Source: Paenibacillus sp. NAIST15-1 (GTDB taxonomy: Bacteria > Bacillota > Bacilli > Paenibacillales > Paenibacillaceae). Taken from it: a stretch of DNA of 64,000 bases. The notes below the pieces were generated by a model, which saw nothing but the letters and a program-made list of their open reading frames with translations, did not search any database and was not told the origin of the DNA. Numbering within the stretch: the first letter of the stretch is position 1; each line of letters begins with the position of its first letter. Of the stretch, positions 26,804 through 36,600 are shown one piece after another. The stretch is taken from assembly GCF_001894745.1 (NCBI RefSeq), contig NZ_BBYF01000003.1, forward strand, positions 310,001 to 374,000. Reading direction: 5' to 3'. Both the position numbers and the translations under genes were made by a program.

Positions 26804-27798
26804 AAAGCTTGCTTCACCCGTTCTATTACAATGGTAATGACTTCTTCTAAAGTACCAGTAAGCTTGCAGCCTGCTGCACGGACATGACCGCCTCCACTAA
26901 AGGATTGAGCAATCTCAGCCACATTAGCAAGCCCTGCGGAACGCATACTCACTTTTACTCCTGTGTCATCTACTTGCTTAAATAAGAGACCAACTTCTAC
27001 ACCATCGATATTGCGTGGATAATTGACCAAGCCTTCCAGATCTTCATTAAGCGCCCCGGTCTCTTGCATATCCTGAGGAGTCACGTACAACCAGGCAATT
27101 CGATGATCCTCGCTAAATGCCAATCTCGACAGGCCGCGTTGTATAAGCTGCATCTGTGCCATCGACATCTTCTCAAGCAATCGATCCGCAATGTCATTGC
27201 CGTTAACACCCTGCTTAAGCAGCTCAGATGCGATCGTCATCACATGTGGTGTCGTGTTGCTGTACCGGAATCCCCCCGTGTCAGTTAGCAAGCCAGTATA
27301 CAGTACTGTCGCTACCTCTAAATCGAGTGTAAGCCCGTAGGAAGCAATCATATCGAATAATATCTCAACGGTCGCCGCAGCATCCTCGCGGATGACTGCA
27401 ACTTCCCCATAGTGGTCATTCGTTGGATGATGATCAATATTTAAAATACGAGCATCCTTATCGATCCATTCTGCTATTTTTCCGATGCGCGCATAGTCCG
27501 CACAATCCACACAAATTACGGTATCAAATGGCTTGGCAGCAATGTTTTCAAGTTCTGCATGTACGTTGATTTGATCAGAGCCCGGCAAATAATTTAGCTT
27601 ATTAGGAACTCCATTCTCATTCACCATGACATAGGATTTGTTCCATTGACGAAGCAGCCAGCCTACCGCCAACGTTGAGCTTATCGCATCTCCGTCAGGC
27701 TGAACATGTGCAACCACAAGAAAATGATTGCCCTCTTGAATAAAGTTTCTAGCTCTCTCGATCTGCTGTGCATAAGATTGCGTCGTTAGTCCAGTCAT
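26800..27798 (-). CDS. nrnA: DHH-family nanoRNase / pAp phosphatase
   Basis: 332 residues. The DHH phosphoesterase domain shows VAHVQPDGDAISST and DHHPTND, and the DHHA1 domain ends with the GGGHVRAAGC nucleotide-binding motif. NrnA-type enzymes degrade 2- to 5-mer RNA and dephosphorylate pAp. The ATG at 27798 follows GGAGG by 6 bases. It is inserted between rbfA and truB and coupled to truB. A 12-bp hairpin lies immediately upstream of its ribosome site. Confidence 0.93.
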   Translation of the reverse strand: MTGLTTQSYAQQIERARNFIQEGNHFLVVAHVQPDGDAISSTLAVGWLLRQWNKSYVMVNENGVPNKLNYLPGSDQINVHAELENIAAKPFDTVICVDCADYARIGKIAEWIDKDARILNIDHHPTNDHYGEVAVIREDAAATVEILFDMIASYGLTLDLEVATVLYTGLLTDTGGFRYSNTTPHVMTIASELLKQGVNGNDIADRLLEKMSMAQMQLIQRGLSRLAFSEDHRIAWLYVTPQDMQETGALNEDLEGLVNYPRNIDGVEVGLLFKQVDDTGVKVSMRSAGLANVAEIAQSFSGGGHVRAAGCKLTGTLEEVITIVIERVKQAL

Positions 27799-27815
27799 TA
27801 ATAACCTCCATACAG

Positions 27816-27849
27816 ACAAGTGAATCGAGCCTTGGCCCGATTCACTTGT
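27816..27849 (-). other. 12-bp perfect hairpin before nrnA
   Basis: 27816-27827 pairs perfectly with 27838-27849 around a 10-base loop. It lies between rbfA and nrnA, ending about 8 bases before the nrnA ribosome site. No U-tract follows, so it is not a classical terminator. Confidence 0.65.
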
Positions 27850-27868
27850 GCGTTCTTATGCTGCTGAC

Positions 27869-28222
27869 TTAGTTATTGTCGCGATCGCGAATTTCACCAA
27901 GCAGCTTTTCAATATGGCTACCGTATTCGATTGAAGAATCGATCTTGAACAGCAGCTCTGGAGTATGACGAAGACGAATTCGCTTGCCAATCTCGGAACG
28001 AAGGAATCCGCTCGCCTTCTCCAATGCTTTTATGGATTGTTCCTTTTGTTCTTCATTGCCCATGACACTCAAGTACACTTTGGCTTGTGACAAATCGTTC
28101 GTTACATCAACGCCTGTCACCGTAATGAAGCCGATTCGAGGATCCTTAATCTCGGTTTGGATCAACTGGCTAAGTTCCTTCTTCATCTGCTCGCCAACAC
28201 GTCCGGAGCGAAAGTTCGCCAT
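27869..28222 (-). CDS. rbfA: Ribosome-binding factor A
   Basis: 117 residues with the RbfA fold signature at both ends ([17 protein letters not shown] and [18 protein letters not shown]). It binds the 30S subunit near helix 1/helix 44 in late maturation. The ATG at 28222 follows an AGGTG site. It comes 54 bases after infB; B. subtilis has ylxP between the two, which is absent here. Confidence 0.96.
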   Translation of the reverse strand: MANFRSGRVGEQMKKELSQLIQTEIKDPRIGFITVTGVDVTNDLSQAKVYLSVMGNEEQKEQSIKALEKASGFLRSEIGKRIRLRHTPELLFKIDSSIEYGSHIEKLLGEIRDRDNN

Positions 28223-28276
28223 GGGAAACACCTCATTTCATATATAGCTTACAACATCATCTGAGTTGAAACCATT

Positions 28277-31150
28277 CTATTTGCGTTCGATGGTTTCCAT
28301 GACAAAGGCTTCGATGATGTCGCCTTCCTTCATGTCATTGTACTTCTCAAGCATAATACCACACTCGTAGCCTTGCGCAACTTCCTTCGCATCATCCTTG
28401 AAGCGCTTGAGCGAGTCGATTTTGCCTTCGTGAACAACAATGCCCTCACGAACAAGGCGTACTTCTGCAGAGCGGGAAATCTTACCTTCTGTAACCATAC
28501 ATCCTGCGATTGTACCGACTTTGCTGATTTTGAACGTATTGCGTACTTCAGCATGACCGATCACAACTTCTTTATATTCTGGATCAAGCATACCCTTCAT
28601 CGCCTGCTCGATTTCTTCAACGATCGAGTAGATGACACGATGCAAGCGAACATCAACCTTCTCTTGATCAGCAGTAATCTTCGCTTGTGCGTCTGGACGA
28701 ACGTTAAAGCCGATAACGATAGCGTTGGACGCTGTTGCCAAGATGATGTCCGACTCTGTAATTGCACCAGCGCCGGAGTGAATAATCTTAACGCGAACTC
28801 CTTCAACTTCAATCTTCTCGAGCGAGCCGCGAAGTGCTTCAACAGAACCTTGAACGTCACCCTTGATGATTACGTTCAATTCTTTCATCTCGCCGTCTTT
28901 AATGTGCTTGAACAAGTCATCCAACGTTACACGAGTATTCGCACCCAATTGGCTCTCTCTATAAGTTGTCGAACGCTTCTCAGCAATGGAACGAGCCTTA
29001 CGCTCATCATCGAACGCGACAAACATATCGCCAGCTTGTGGAACATCTGTAAGACCTGTAATTTCGATCGGTGTAGATGGACCGGCTTCTTTCAAGCGAC
29101 GACCCCGGTCGTTCACCATTGCGCGAACACGGCCGAAGCATGTGCCAGCAACGAATGGATCTCCGACTTTCAATGTACCTTGTTGAACGAGTATACGTGC
29201 AACAGGTCCACGGCCTTTGTCCAACTCAGCCTCGAGTACAGTACCGCGAGCTTCCTTGTTCGGGTTGGCCTTGAACTCATTTACTTCGGACACGAGCAGA
29301 ATCATTTCGAGCAATTCTTCTAAGCCCGTACGCTGCTTCGCAGAAACGTTAACGAAGATAGTATCTCCGCCCCACTCTTCTGGAACCAATTCATATTCTG
29401 TCAATTCCTGCTTCACGCGATCGACATTGGCTTCTGGCTTATCGACCTTGTTAACAGCTACGATAATTGGGCAGTTCGCCGCCTTTGCGTGGCTGATTGC
29501 CTCAACCGTTTGCGGCATAACACCATCATCAGCAGCAACGACGATAATCGTAATGTCCGTTACTTGAGCACCGCGGGCACGCATCAGCGTAAACGCTTCG
29601 TGGCCTGGTGTATCCAGGAATGTTATCTTCTTCGAGTTGAACTCAACTTGGTATGCACCAATATGCTGCGTAATACCGCCTGCTTCTCCACCCGTAACGT
29701 TCGTCTTGCGGATCGAATCAAGCAATGTCGTTTTACCATGGTCAACGTGACCCATAATCGTAACAACTGCTGGACGTTCAACCAAGTCTGCTGCATCTTC
29801 TTCTTTTTCTTCTGTTTCCTCGAACGGATCTTCGGATACAGGCAGCTTCAAATCAACTTCAACCTTGAATTCGTCTGCAATCAATTGGATTGTATCCAAA
29901 TCAACTTCTTGGTTGATTGTTGCCATAACGCCCATGAGCAAGAACTTCTTAATAACCTCGGAAGCGTCTTTATGAAGCAATTTTGCCAATTCACCTACTG
30001 TCATTGCACCGCGTACAATAATCTTTTTCGGCGTATTGTCAATCTTCTCACGCTGTACCTGCTGTTGATTATTTCTGCCTCTGTTCTTGCCGCCGCGGCC
30101 GCGCATGCCTCCGCCATTACGGTTGTCATCGAAGCGTCTCTTATTATTATTATTGTTGTTTCTTGATTGATTTCTTCCACCGGAGAAATCATCGCTACGC
30201 TCACCGAAGTTTCTGTTCGGACGTTGCTGAGCGCCTTGCCCCCCCGTACGTGCTTGATCACCTTGACGCTGCTGGCCGCCTTGTGCAAAGCGCGCTTGAC
30301 CACTGCTTTGTTGGCTGCCTTGACCTGGACGTGAACCGCCACCTTGGCCTGGACGCGAGCCGCCGCCTTGACCTGGACGTTGTTGTCCGCCTTGGCCTGG
30401 GCGCGAGCCGCCACCTTGACCCGGACGTTGTTGTCCGCCTTGGCCTGGACGTGAACCGCCACCTTGGCCTCCTTGGCGAGGGCCGCCACCTTGACCTGGA
30501 CGCGATCCGCCCTGTCCTTGACGCGGGCCGCCGCCTTGACGCGGTGCGCCTTGGCCTGATCTTTGCTGGCCGTTAGATCTGTTACCTTGGTTTTGCTGTT
30601 GTTCACCTGATCGACGTTGTTCTTGTCCGTTCATATTCCCCTGTTGGTTTCCTTGTCTATTATCCATATTAATGTTTATCTCGCCCTGTCTATTATGGTC
30701 TTTTTGACCGTCACGACCTTCACCGCGATTACTGCGATCCTGACGTTCATCACGCCCGCCTCGGTTATCTTCGCGCTGATGGTCGCGACCGTCACGTTGC
30801 ATTTGCTGCTGTCCAGCACGTGAGTCGCGCTGATCCGACCGGCCCTGACTTGAATTTCCTGCCGATTGGCCAGCTGTTCTATCTGGTACTTCTGTTGTTT
30901 TTGACTGGCTGATGTTCACTTTCGGGTGTGGGGTGCTATTGCTTTCCCGCTTCGCCTGCGCATTCTCCTTAATCGTGCGCATGTACGATTCGACTTTCCC
31001 CACGGCATCATTCTCCATTACGCTCATATGATTGTTAACTGGTATGTTAAGACGTTTGAGTATCGTAATAATTTCTTTGCTGCTCATATTAAGCGATTTG
31101 GCATATTCGTAAACTCTTGTTTTGTCCTTAGTGTTCTCTTGTTTGCTCAA
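28277..31150 (-). CDS. infB: Translation initiation factor IF-2
   Basis: 957 residues. An IF2N domain at the start ([17 protein letters not shown]) is followed by a very long Gln/Gly/Arg/Pro/Asn-rich region (about 75-380) and a second IF2N domain near 390. The G domain then shows [20 protein letters not shown] and NKVDK, followed by beta-barrel and C-terminal initiator-tRNA binding domains. It is a GTPase that loads fMet-tRNA. The start is a TTG at 31150 with GGAGG at 31160-31164, overlapping the ylxQ end by 23 bases. The low-complexity part carries 45-bp repeats and is why the protein is longer than B. subtilis IF-2 (about 716). Confidence 0.97.
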   Translation of the reverse strand: MSKQENTKDKTRVYEYAKSLNMSSKEIITILKRLNIPVNNHMSVMENDAVGKVESYMRTIKENAQAKRESNSTPHPKVNISQSKTTEVPDRTAGQSAGNSSQGRSDQRDSRAGQQQMQRDGRDHQREDNRGGRDERQDRSNRGEGRDGQKDHNRQGEININMDNRQGNQQGNMNGQEQRRSGEQQQNQGNRSNGQQRSGQGAPRQGGGPRQGQGGSRPGQGGGPRQGGQGGGSRPGQGGQQRPGQGGGSRPGQGGQQRPGQGGGSRPGQGGGSRPGQGSQQSSGQARFAQGGQQRQGDQARTGGQGAQQRPNRNFGERSDDFSGGRNQSRNNNNNNKRRFDDNRNGGGMRGRGGKNRGRNNQQQVQREKIDNTPKKIIVRGAMTVGELAKLLHKDASEVIKKFLLMGVMATINQEVDLDTIQLIADEFKVEVDLKLPVSEDPFEETEEKEEDAADLVERPAVVTIMGHVDHGKTTLLDSIRKTNVTGGEAGGITQHIGAYQVEFNSKKITFLDTPGHEAFTLMRARGAQVTDITIIVVAADDGVMPQTVEAISHAKAANCPIIVAVNKVDKPEANVDRVKQELTEYELVPEEWGGDTIFVNVSAKQRTGLEELLEMILLVSEVNEFKANPNKEARGTVLEAELDKGRGPVARILVQQGTLKVGDPFVAGTCFGRVRAMVNDRGRRLKEAGPSTPIEITGLTDVPQAGDMFVAFDDERKARSIAEKRSTTYRESQLGANTRVTLDDLFKHIKDGEMKELNVIIKGDVQGSVEALRGSLEKIEVEGVRVKIIHSGAGAITESDIILATASNAIVIGFNVRPDAQAKITADQEKVDVRLHRVIYSIVEEIEQAMKGMLDPEYKEVVIGHAEVRNTFKISKVGTIAGCMVTEGKISRSAEVRLVREGIVVHEGKIDSLKRFKDDAKEVAQGYECGIMLEKYNDMKEGDIIEAFVMETIERK
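30290..30545 (-). repeat. GC-rich tandem repeat coding for [11 protein letters not shown] in IF-2
   Basis: Several imperfect copies of a roughly 45-base unit encode [15 protein letters not shown] and shorter GGxRPGQ blocks. The high GC and Arg/Gly content differ from the flanking coding sequence. Confidence 0.8.
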
Positions 31151-31466
31151 TATACTCCACCTCCGACATCGTTTTCAGCCCGTTCGTCATCATGGTCGCA
31201 AATCCATCATCCGTTACCGCCAATACTACCCGTTGCAATTTCCCGATGCTCTCACCGAGTTCGGTTCGCGTAAATCCGATAGCAAGTGGCACCCCGTACG
31301 ACTTACATTTATCTCGAAACTTCTTCTTCGTGTTGTCAGAAGCGTCCGCCGCAACAATCACCAAGCGTGCTTGCTTATTGCGAATCGCCTTGAGGACTAT
31401 CTCATCACCAGTCGCAAGCTTCCCTGCCCGCTGGGCAAGACCTAGCTGCGACTTGACCTTACTCAT
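31128..31466 (-). CDS. ylxQ: YlxQ family L7Ae-like RNA-binding protein
   Basis: 112 residues, an L7Ae/L30e-fold ribosomal-protein-like product ([21 protein letters not shown]). It matches YlxQ, which binds structured (kink-turn-type) RNA in relatives; its cellular role is not settled. It overlaps ylxR by 8 bases and infB by 23 bases, so the three are tightly coupled. AGGAGG lies 6 bases before the ATG at 31466. Confidence 0.93.
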   Translation of the reverse strand: MSKVKSQLGLAQRAGKLATGDEIVLKAIRNKQARLVIVAADASDNTKKKFRDKCKSYGVPLAIGFTRTELGESIGKLQRVVLAVTDDGFATMMTNGLKTMSEVEYIEQTREH

Positions 31467-31770
31467 GATCGTCCTCCTGCTCCTTCAAGGCGTGGAATTC
31501 ATCCTCCACCTTGATGAAGTCTTGAGCAAGCTGTTCATAGATGGCAGAGTTCACCTGATGCTTCAAAGCCCGATCAAGCGCACGAGACTTATGTGCAAGT
31601 CTGAAGCAGGACAACTTCCCACATAGGTATGCGCCGCGTCCAGACTTCTTCCCTGTCAAATCGATTAGAACCTCGTCCTGTGGTGTCTTCACAACACGGA
31701 TTAGCTCTTTCTTCGGCATCATTTCTTGACATGCGACACACTTGCGAAGTGGAACTTTCCTTGTTCTCAT
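31459..31770 (-). CDS. ylxR: YlxR/RnpM RNA-binding protein
   Basis: 103 residues with the family motif PLRKCVACQEMMPKKELIRV and GRGAYLCGKLSCF. YlxR is a small RNA-binding protein; the B. subtilis protein has been reported to modulate RNase P (RnpM). The ATG follows a run of six G residues. It lies between nusA and ylxQ, the invariant Firmicute order. Confidence 0.95.
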   Translation of the reverse strand: MRTRKVPLRKCVACQEMMPKKELIRVVKTPQDEVLIDLTGKKSGRGAYLCGKLSCFRLAHKSRALDRALKHQVNSAIYEQLAQDFIKVEDEFHALKEQEDDHE

Positions 31771-31856
31771 GACTCAATCCCCCCTTACGATTCGGTCATA
31801 CATCCCTGATTGAAGGAGACGACCGCTTCATATGGCGTTGGTCGCGCCTTCAGTGT

Positions 31857-32954
31857 TTATTCGCTTACTTCCATGCTGTCATCTGGTGTGTGCTCATCAG
31901 AAGACATTGGAAGCCCTTCTTCATCAGCTTGAGTCTCGCTTTTAATATCAATTTTCCAGCCAGTCAATTTTGCAGCAAGTCGAGCGTTCTGACCCTTAAT
32001 CCCAATTGCCAGTGACAACTGATAATCAGGCACGATGACACGAGCCATTTTCTCAGCTTCACGAACTTCCACATCAACAACTTTGGATGGGCTCAGTGCA
32101 TTCGCTACATACTCACTTACATCTTCTGACCAGCGCACGATATCAATTTTCTCGCCGCGCAGCTCATTAACAATTGTCTGGACACGCATACCTTTAGGGC
32201 CAACGCATGAACCAACTGGATCAACTTCCTCGTTGCGGGAGTATACCGCAATTTTAGAACGTTGACCCGCTTCACGAGCTACCGATTTGATTTCAACGAC
32301 GCCGTCGAAGATTTCAGGCACTTCCAGCTCGAACAAGCGCTTTAGCAGTCCAGGATGCGTGCGGGACAAAATAATTTGCGGCCCCTTGGTCGTGTTCTCC
32401 ACTTTCGTAATGTATGCTTTGGTGCGATCACCGTGCTTGAACTTTTCATTCGGCATCAATTCATTCAATGGAAGAACTGCTTCCACTTTACCCAAATCTA
32501 CATACACATTACGCATGTCCTGACGTTGTACAATACCTGTTACGATATCATCCGACTTGTCGATGAACGCGTTATAGATAAGACCACGCTCAGCTTCCCG
32601 AATACGCTGTGTCACAACTTGTTTCGCTGTTTGCGCAGCGATACGGCCAAAATCACGTGGTGTAACCTCAATCTCACAAATATCATCCATTTGGTAGTTC
32701 GGATTATGTTCGCGAGCAGCATGAAGTGAAATTTCAAGACGTGGGTCCAACACCTCGTCCACTACGTTCTTGCGTGCATATACTTTAATTACTCCAGTTG
32801 CCCGATTGATGTCTACACGTACATTTTGTGCAGTATTGAAGTTGCGCTTATAGCTCGAGATCAGAGCCGCTTCAATCGCATCAATGAGTACTTCCTTGCT
32901 AATTCCTTTTTCTCTTTCGATTTCCGACAACGCGTCAATAAAATCCATACTCAT
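31857..32954 (-). CDS. nusA: Transcription termination/antitermination protein NusA
   Basis: 365 residues: N-terminal RNA-polymerase-binding domain (1-125), S1 domain (about 135-200, DIVTGIVQRQDMRNVYVDLG) and two KH domains (about 205-345, VGSCVGPKGMRVQTI). It lacks the C-terminal acidic repeats of Proteobacteria, as Gram-positive NusA does. NusA stimulates pausing and weak intrinsic terminators. This matters because a terminator-like hairpin lies in this operon's own leader. The ATG at 32954 follows GGGGGA. Second gene after rimP. Confidence 0.97.
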   Translation of the reverse strand: MSMDFIDALSEIEREKGISKEVLIDAIEAALISSYKRNFNTAQNVRVDINRATGVIKVYARKNVVDEVLDPRLEISLHAAREHNPNYQMDDICEIEVTPRDFGRIAAQTAKQVVTQRIREAERGLIYNAFIDKSDDIVTGIVQRQDMRNVYVDLGKVEAVLPLNELMPNEKFKHGDRTKAYITKVENTTKGPQIILSRTHPGLLKRLFELEVPEIFDGVVEIKSVAREAGQRSKIAVYSRNEEVDPVGSCVGPKGMRVQTIVNELRGEKIDIVRWSEDVSEYVANALSPSKVVDVEVREAEKMARVIVPDYQLSLAIGIKGQNARLAAKLTGWKIDIKSETQADEEGLPMSSDEHTPDDSMEVSE

Positions 32955-33044
32955 TTGGTGAGTTCCCCCTTTCAGCCGAATCCGGCTTCATTCCAATAAT
33001 GTTACATTCAGCAGAACGATATCCAATCGTTGATTACAATCGTC

Positions 33045-33506
33045 CTAAAAAACGATAGCAAGACGTGCGCTCGCTACCTTCTCATACGGAATTGCATGTT
33101 CCTTCTTGCCGACTTGAACGACAACCGTCTGTTCATCGAAGGAAGTGAGAACCCCTTCGAACTCCTTCAATGCGCCAATGGGTTCGTATGTAGTCACATA
33201 CACATGCTTGCCTACCGCCTTAACGAAATCCTTCGTCTTCTTCAGCGGGCGTTCCGCACCTGGAGACGATACTTCCAAGAAGTACGCGTCTGTAATCGGA
33301 TCGTTTTCGTCCAGCTTCTGGCTTAATACTTCACTAATACGGCCGCAATCCTCAATGTCAATGCCGCCTTCCTTGTCCACAAATACGCGAAGAAACCAAC
33401 TGCTGCCTTCCTTCACATATTCCACATCGACAAGTTCGAAGTTGTTCTCTTCCAAATAGGGTGTGATCATATCCTCAACTGTCGATTTGATATTGGCTGA
33501 GCTCAA
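33045..33506 (-). CDS. rimP: Ribosome maturation factor RimP
   Basis: 153 residues with RimP features ([30 protein letters not shown]). It acts in 30S assembly. I place the start at the second of two in-frame TTG codons (33506): it is 9 bases from the AGGAGG at 33516-33521, while the first TTG (33512) is only 3 bases away. First gene of the rimP-nusA-ylxR-ylxQ-infB-rbfA operon, behind a strong promoter and leader hairpin. Confidence 0.94.
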   Translation of the reverse strand: MSSANIKSTVEDMITPYLEENNFELVDVEYVKEGSSWFLRVFVDKEGGIDIEDCGRISEVLSQKLDENDPITDAYFLEVSSPGAERPLKKTKDFVKAVGKHVYVTTYEPIGALKEFEGVLTSFDEQTVVVQVGKKEHAIPYEKVASARLAIVF

Positions 33507-33515
33507 ATTCAAGAA

Positions 33516-33521
33516 CCTCCT
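33516..33521 (-). promoter_or_regulatory. Ribosome binding site that sets the TTG start of rimP
   Basis: AGGAGG, 9 bases upstream of the TTG at 33506. Confidence 0.7.
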
Positions 33522-33573
33522 GAATGTTAGGAATAATGATGTTCCTCTATGTTAGAACCCGATACTAAACATG

Positions 33574-33597
33574 AAAGAGTGGGTTTCCCCACTCTTT
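33574..33597 (-). terminator. Leader hairpin, probable NusA-dependent attenuator before rimP (or polC terminator)
   Basis: A perfect 10-bp stem (33574-33583 with 33588-33597) with a 4-base loop is followed by a broken U-tract, CATGTTTAG. It lies downstream of the rimP promoter and about 85 bases past the polC stop, so it acts on both messages. Weak U-tracts are typical of NusA-stimulated terminators. Confidence 0.7.
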
Positions 33598-33631
33598 ACG
33601 TAACGGATTTATCCACATGATTACCAAAAAA

Positions 33632-33661
33632 ATTATATCATAGCCATCTACAATATGGCAA
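33632..33661 (-). promoter_or_regulatory. Strong sigma-A promoter for the rimP-nusA-infB operon
   Basis: TTGCCA (33656-33661), 18 bases, TATAAT (33632-33637) with a TGA extended -10. The -35 matches five of six and the -10 six of six. Confidence 0.75.
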
Positions 33662-33680
33662 GGGTGTCTCCGATCATGCA

Positions 33681-36600
33681 CTAAAACAGAGACAATTGGT
33701 TCGTCTCCGGCAGTCCCCGGAAGCACCCCATCTGATTCAGGAGCTCGACAATCGTCTTCGTTGCCTTGGAACGCATCTGGAAATCCTCGATGGACAAGTA
33801 CTCCACCCCATCGCGAGAAGCCGCAATATTGCGTGCCGCATTATCCCCGATCCCTTGTACTGCAGAGAATGGCGGGATGAGCGAGTTGCCATCAACAAGG
33901 AATTTCGTTGCATCTGATCGATATAGATCGATTGGCTTGAATGAGAACCCACGGGCTGTCATTTCAACCGCCATCTCCAAGATCGAGATCATGGCCTTCT
34001 CTTTCGTTGTTGCTTGGAAGCCCTTTGCCTCGATCTCATCGATCTTCTTATTGATCGCATCATAACCTTGGCAGCATAGTTCGATATCGAAGTCCTCCGC
34101 ACGAACAGTAAAGTAAGTCGCATAGAACTCGATTGGATGGTACAGCTTGAAGTAAGCTGTACGTACCGCGGAAATAACATAAGCAGCAGCATGGGCTTTC
34201 GGGAACATGTATTGAATCTTCAAGCAGGAATCAATGTACCATTGCGGCACATTGCAGTTTTTCATCTCTTGAATCCATTCATCACTAAGACCTCGGCCCT
34301 TACGAACGCTCTCCGTAATTTTAAATGCAAGCCCAGCGTCCATACCGGCTTTGTAGATTAAGTACAACATGATCTCGTCACGACAACCGATTACGGTCTT
34401 AATCGTACAGATCCCATTCTTAATCAGTTCCTGTGCATTACCGAGCCATACGCCCGTGCCATGGGACAACCCAGAGATCTGCAGCAAATCGGCGAACGTG
34501 CTTGGCTGTGCTTCCACAAGCATCTGGCGCACGAAGCGTGTTCCCATCTCCGGTACGCCAAAGGTCGCAACCGGTGTCCGGATCTGCTGCGGCGTTACGC
34601 CGAGTGCGTCAACGGAGTTGAACATACTCATGACCTTCGGATCATTCATCGGAATCGTCGTCGGATCAACGCCTGTCAAATCCTGCAGCATCCGCATCAT
34701 CGTCGGATCATCGTGACCCAGAATATCAAGCTTCAACAGGTTATCTTCGAAGGCATGATAATCGAAGTGCGTCGTCTTCCATTCAGCCGTTGTATCATCC
34801 GCCGGATATTGAACGGGTGTTACGTCTTCCACTTCAATATAGTCTGGCACAACGACGATACCGCCCGGATGCTGACCTGTGCTGCGTTTTACGCCGGTAC
34901 ATCCTGCTGCTAGACGGTTAAGCTCTGCTCCGCGCCATCGCTTGCCGTGGTCTTCTTCATATTTCTTCGCGAATCCATAAGCCGTCTTCTCCGCTACCGT
35001 ACCAATCGTTCCCGCACGAAATACACTCTTTTCACCGAACAGCACCTTCGTGTAGTTGTGTGCGACAGGCTGATAGTCCCCCGAGAAGTTCAAGTCGATA
35101 TCGGGAACCTTATCCCCCTTAAATCCAAGGAACGTCTCGAACGGAATATCTTGTCCATCGCCCTTCATTGGCTGGCCACACTCCGGACAATCCTTGTTCG
35201 GCAGGTCAAATCCACTCGGCACACTGCCGTCCGTGAACCATTCGCTGTGCTTGCATTCCGGATTGCGACACGAATAATGCGGTGGCAGCGGATTAACTTC
35301 TGAGATACCAAGGAACATCGCAACGACGGAAGAACCTACGGATCCCCGTGAACCAACCAAGTAACCATCTTCATTGGACTTCTTCACAAGACGCTCTGAG
35401 ATCAGATAGTTCGCGGAGAATCCGAATTTAATGATTGGTACCAGTTCCTTCTCCAGACGCTGCACAATAATATCGTTCAACGGTTCCCCGTAAATGCTCA
35501 TTGCCTTATTGTAGCACTTATCACGAATTTCCTGATCTGCACCCTCGATGTTCGGTGTGAATAATTCCTTCGGGAACAGATCGAAATCTTCAAATCGTTC
35601 CAACAGCGTGTTCGTATTCTCCACAACAAACTTGTAAGCTTGTTCCTTACCCAAAAATTCAAATTCTTGAAGCATTTCATTCGTCGTGCGGAAATGCGCA
35701 TCCGGTTTGCGAATATCCTTCAGTGGACTGAAGCCCGTAATTCCATGAATGGTAATATCACGGAACATCTTGTCTCGTGGATGCAGGTAATGCACATTGC
35801 CTGTTGCGACGACGAGCTTATTCTGCTTCTCGCCAATCTGAACAATTTTGCGAATAGCGCCTTCGATCTCGGCCGTCGATCCAACCAAACCCTTCTCTAC
35901 CAAATGCATATACATCGTCAAAGGCTGAATTTCAAGGACGTCATAAAACTCTGCTACTTGCTCGGCTTCCTCCACCGACTTGTTAAGTACGGTCTCGAAG
36001 AATTCGCCTTTCTCACAGCCGGACATAATGAGCAAGCCTTCGCGCATCCCCACCAGTTTACTCTTCGGAATGCAGGCTACCCGCTTGAAATATTCTGTAT
36101 GAGACATTGACACAAGCTTATACAGATTTTTCTTGCCTACTGCATTAAGCGCATAAATGCCGCAGTGAAATGGACGGGCATTTTGTAGGTTCTGCCCTAC
36201 ATAATCATTCATGCGTTCCAGCGTCTCGATTCCGATAAGCTGCTGAGCGTCCTGAAGTAGTCCCGTAAGAATGCCGCCTAGTGCAATCGTATCGTCAATC
36301 GCACGGTGATGGTTCTCAAGTGATACTTTATATTTAGCTGCCAACGTATTGAGTCGGTGATTTTTGAGTGTCGGATGCAGCAAACGCGCTAGCTCCAAGG
36401 TATCGAGTACCGGATTCATCATATCTGGCAGATTCATTAGCTTCAAGTTATGCTGGATAAAGCCAATATCGAACCTCGCGTTATGCGCAACAAGAATGGT
36501 ATCTTGGGCAAATTCCACAAACTTCGGAAGCACTTCTTCGATATCTGGTGCATCAGCTACCATTTCATCCGTAATATTAGTAAGCTGTTGAATGTTATAA

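Noticed and set aside
28373..29323. 316-codon open frame on the plus strand opposite infB
   Set aside because: Antisense shadow of the IF-2 G domain; composition is improbable for a protein and no start signal is present.
30001..30606. 201-codon frame on the minus strand inside the infB repeat region
   Set aside because: Out-of-frame reading of the GC-rich repeats (Lys/Ala/Val repeats); the IF-2 frame continues through.
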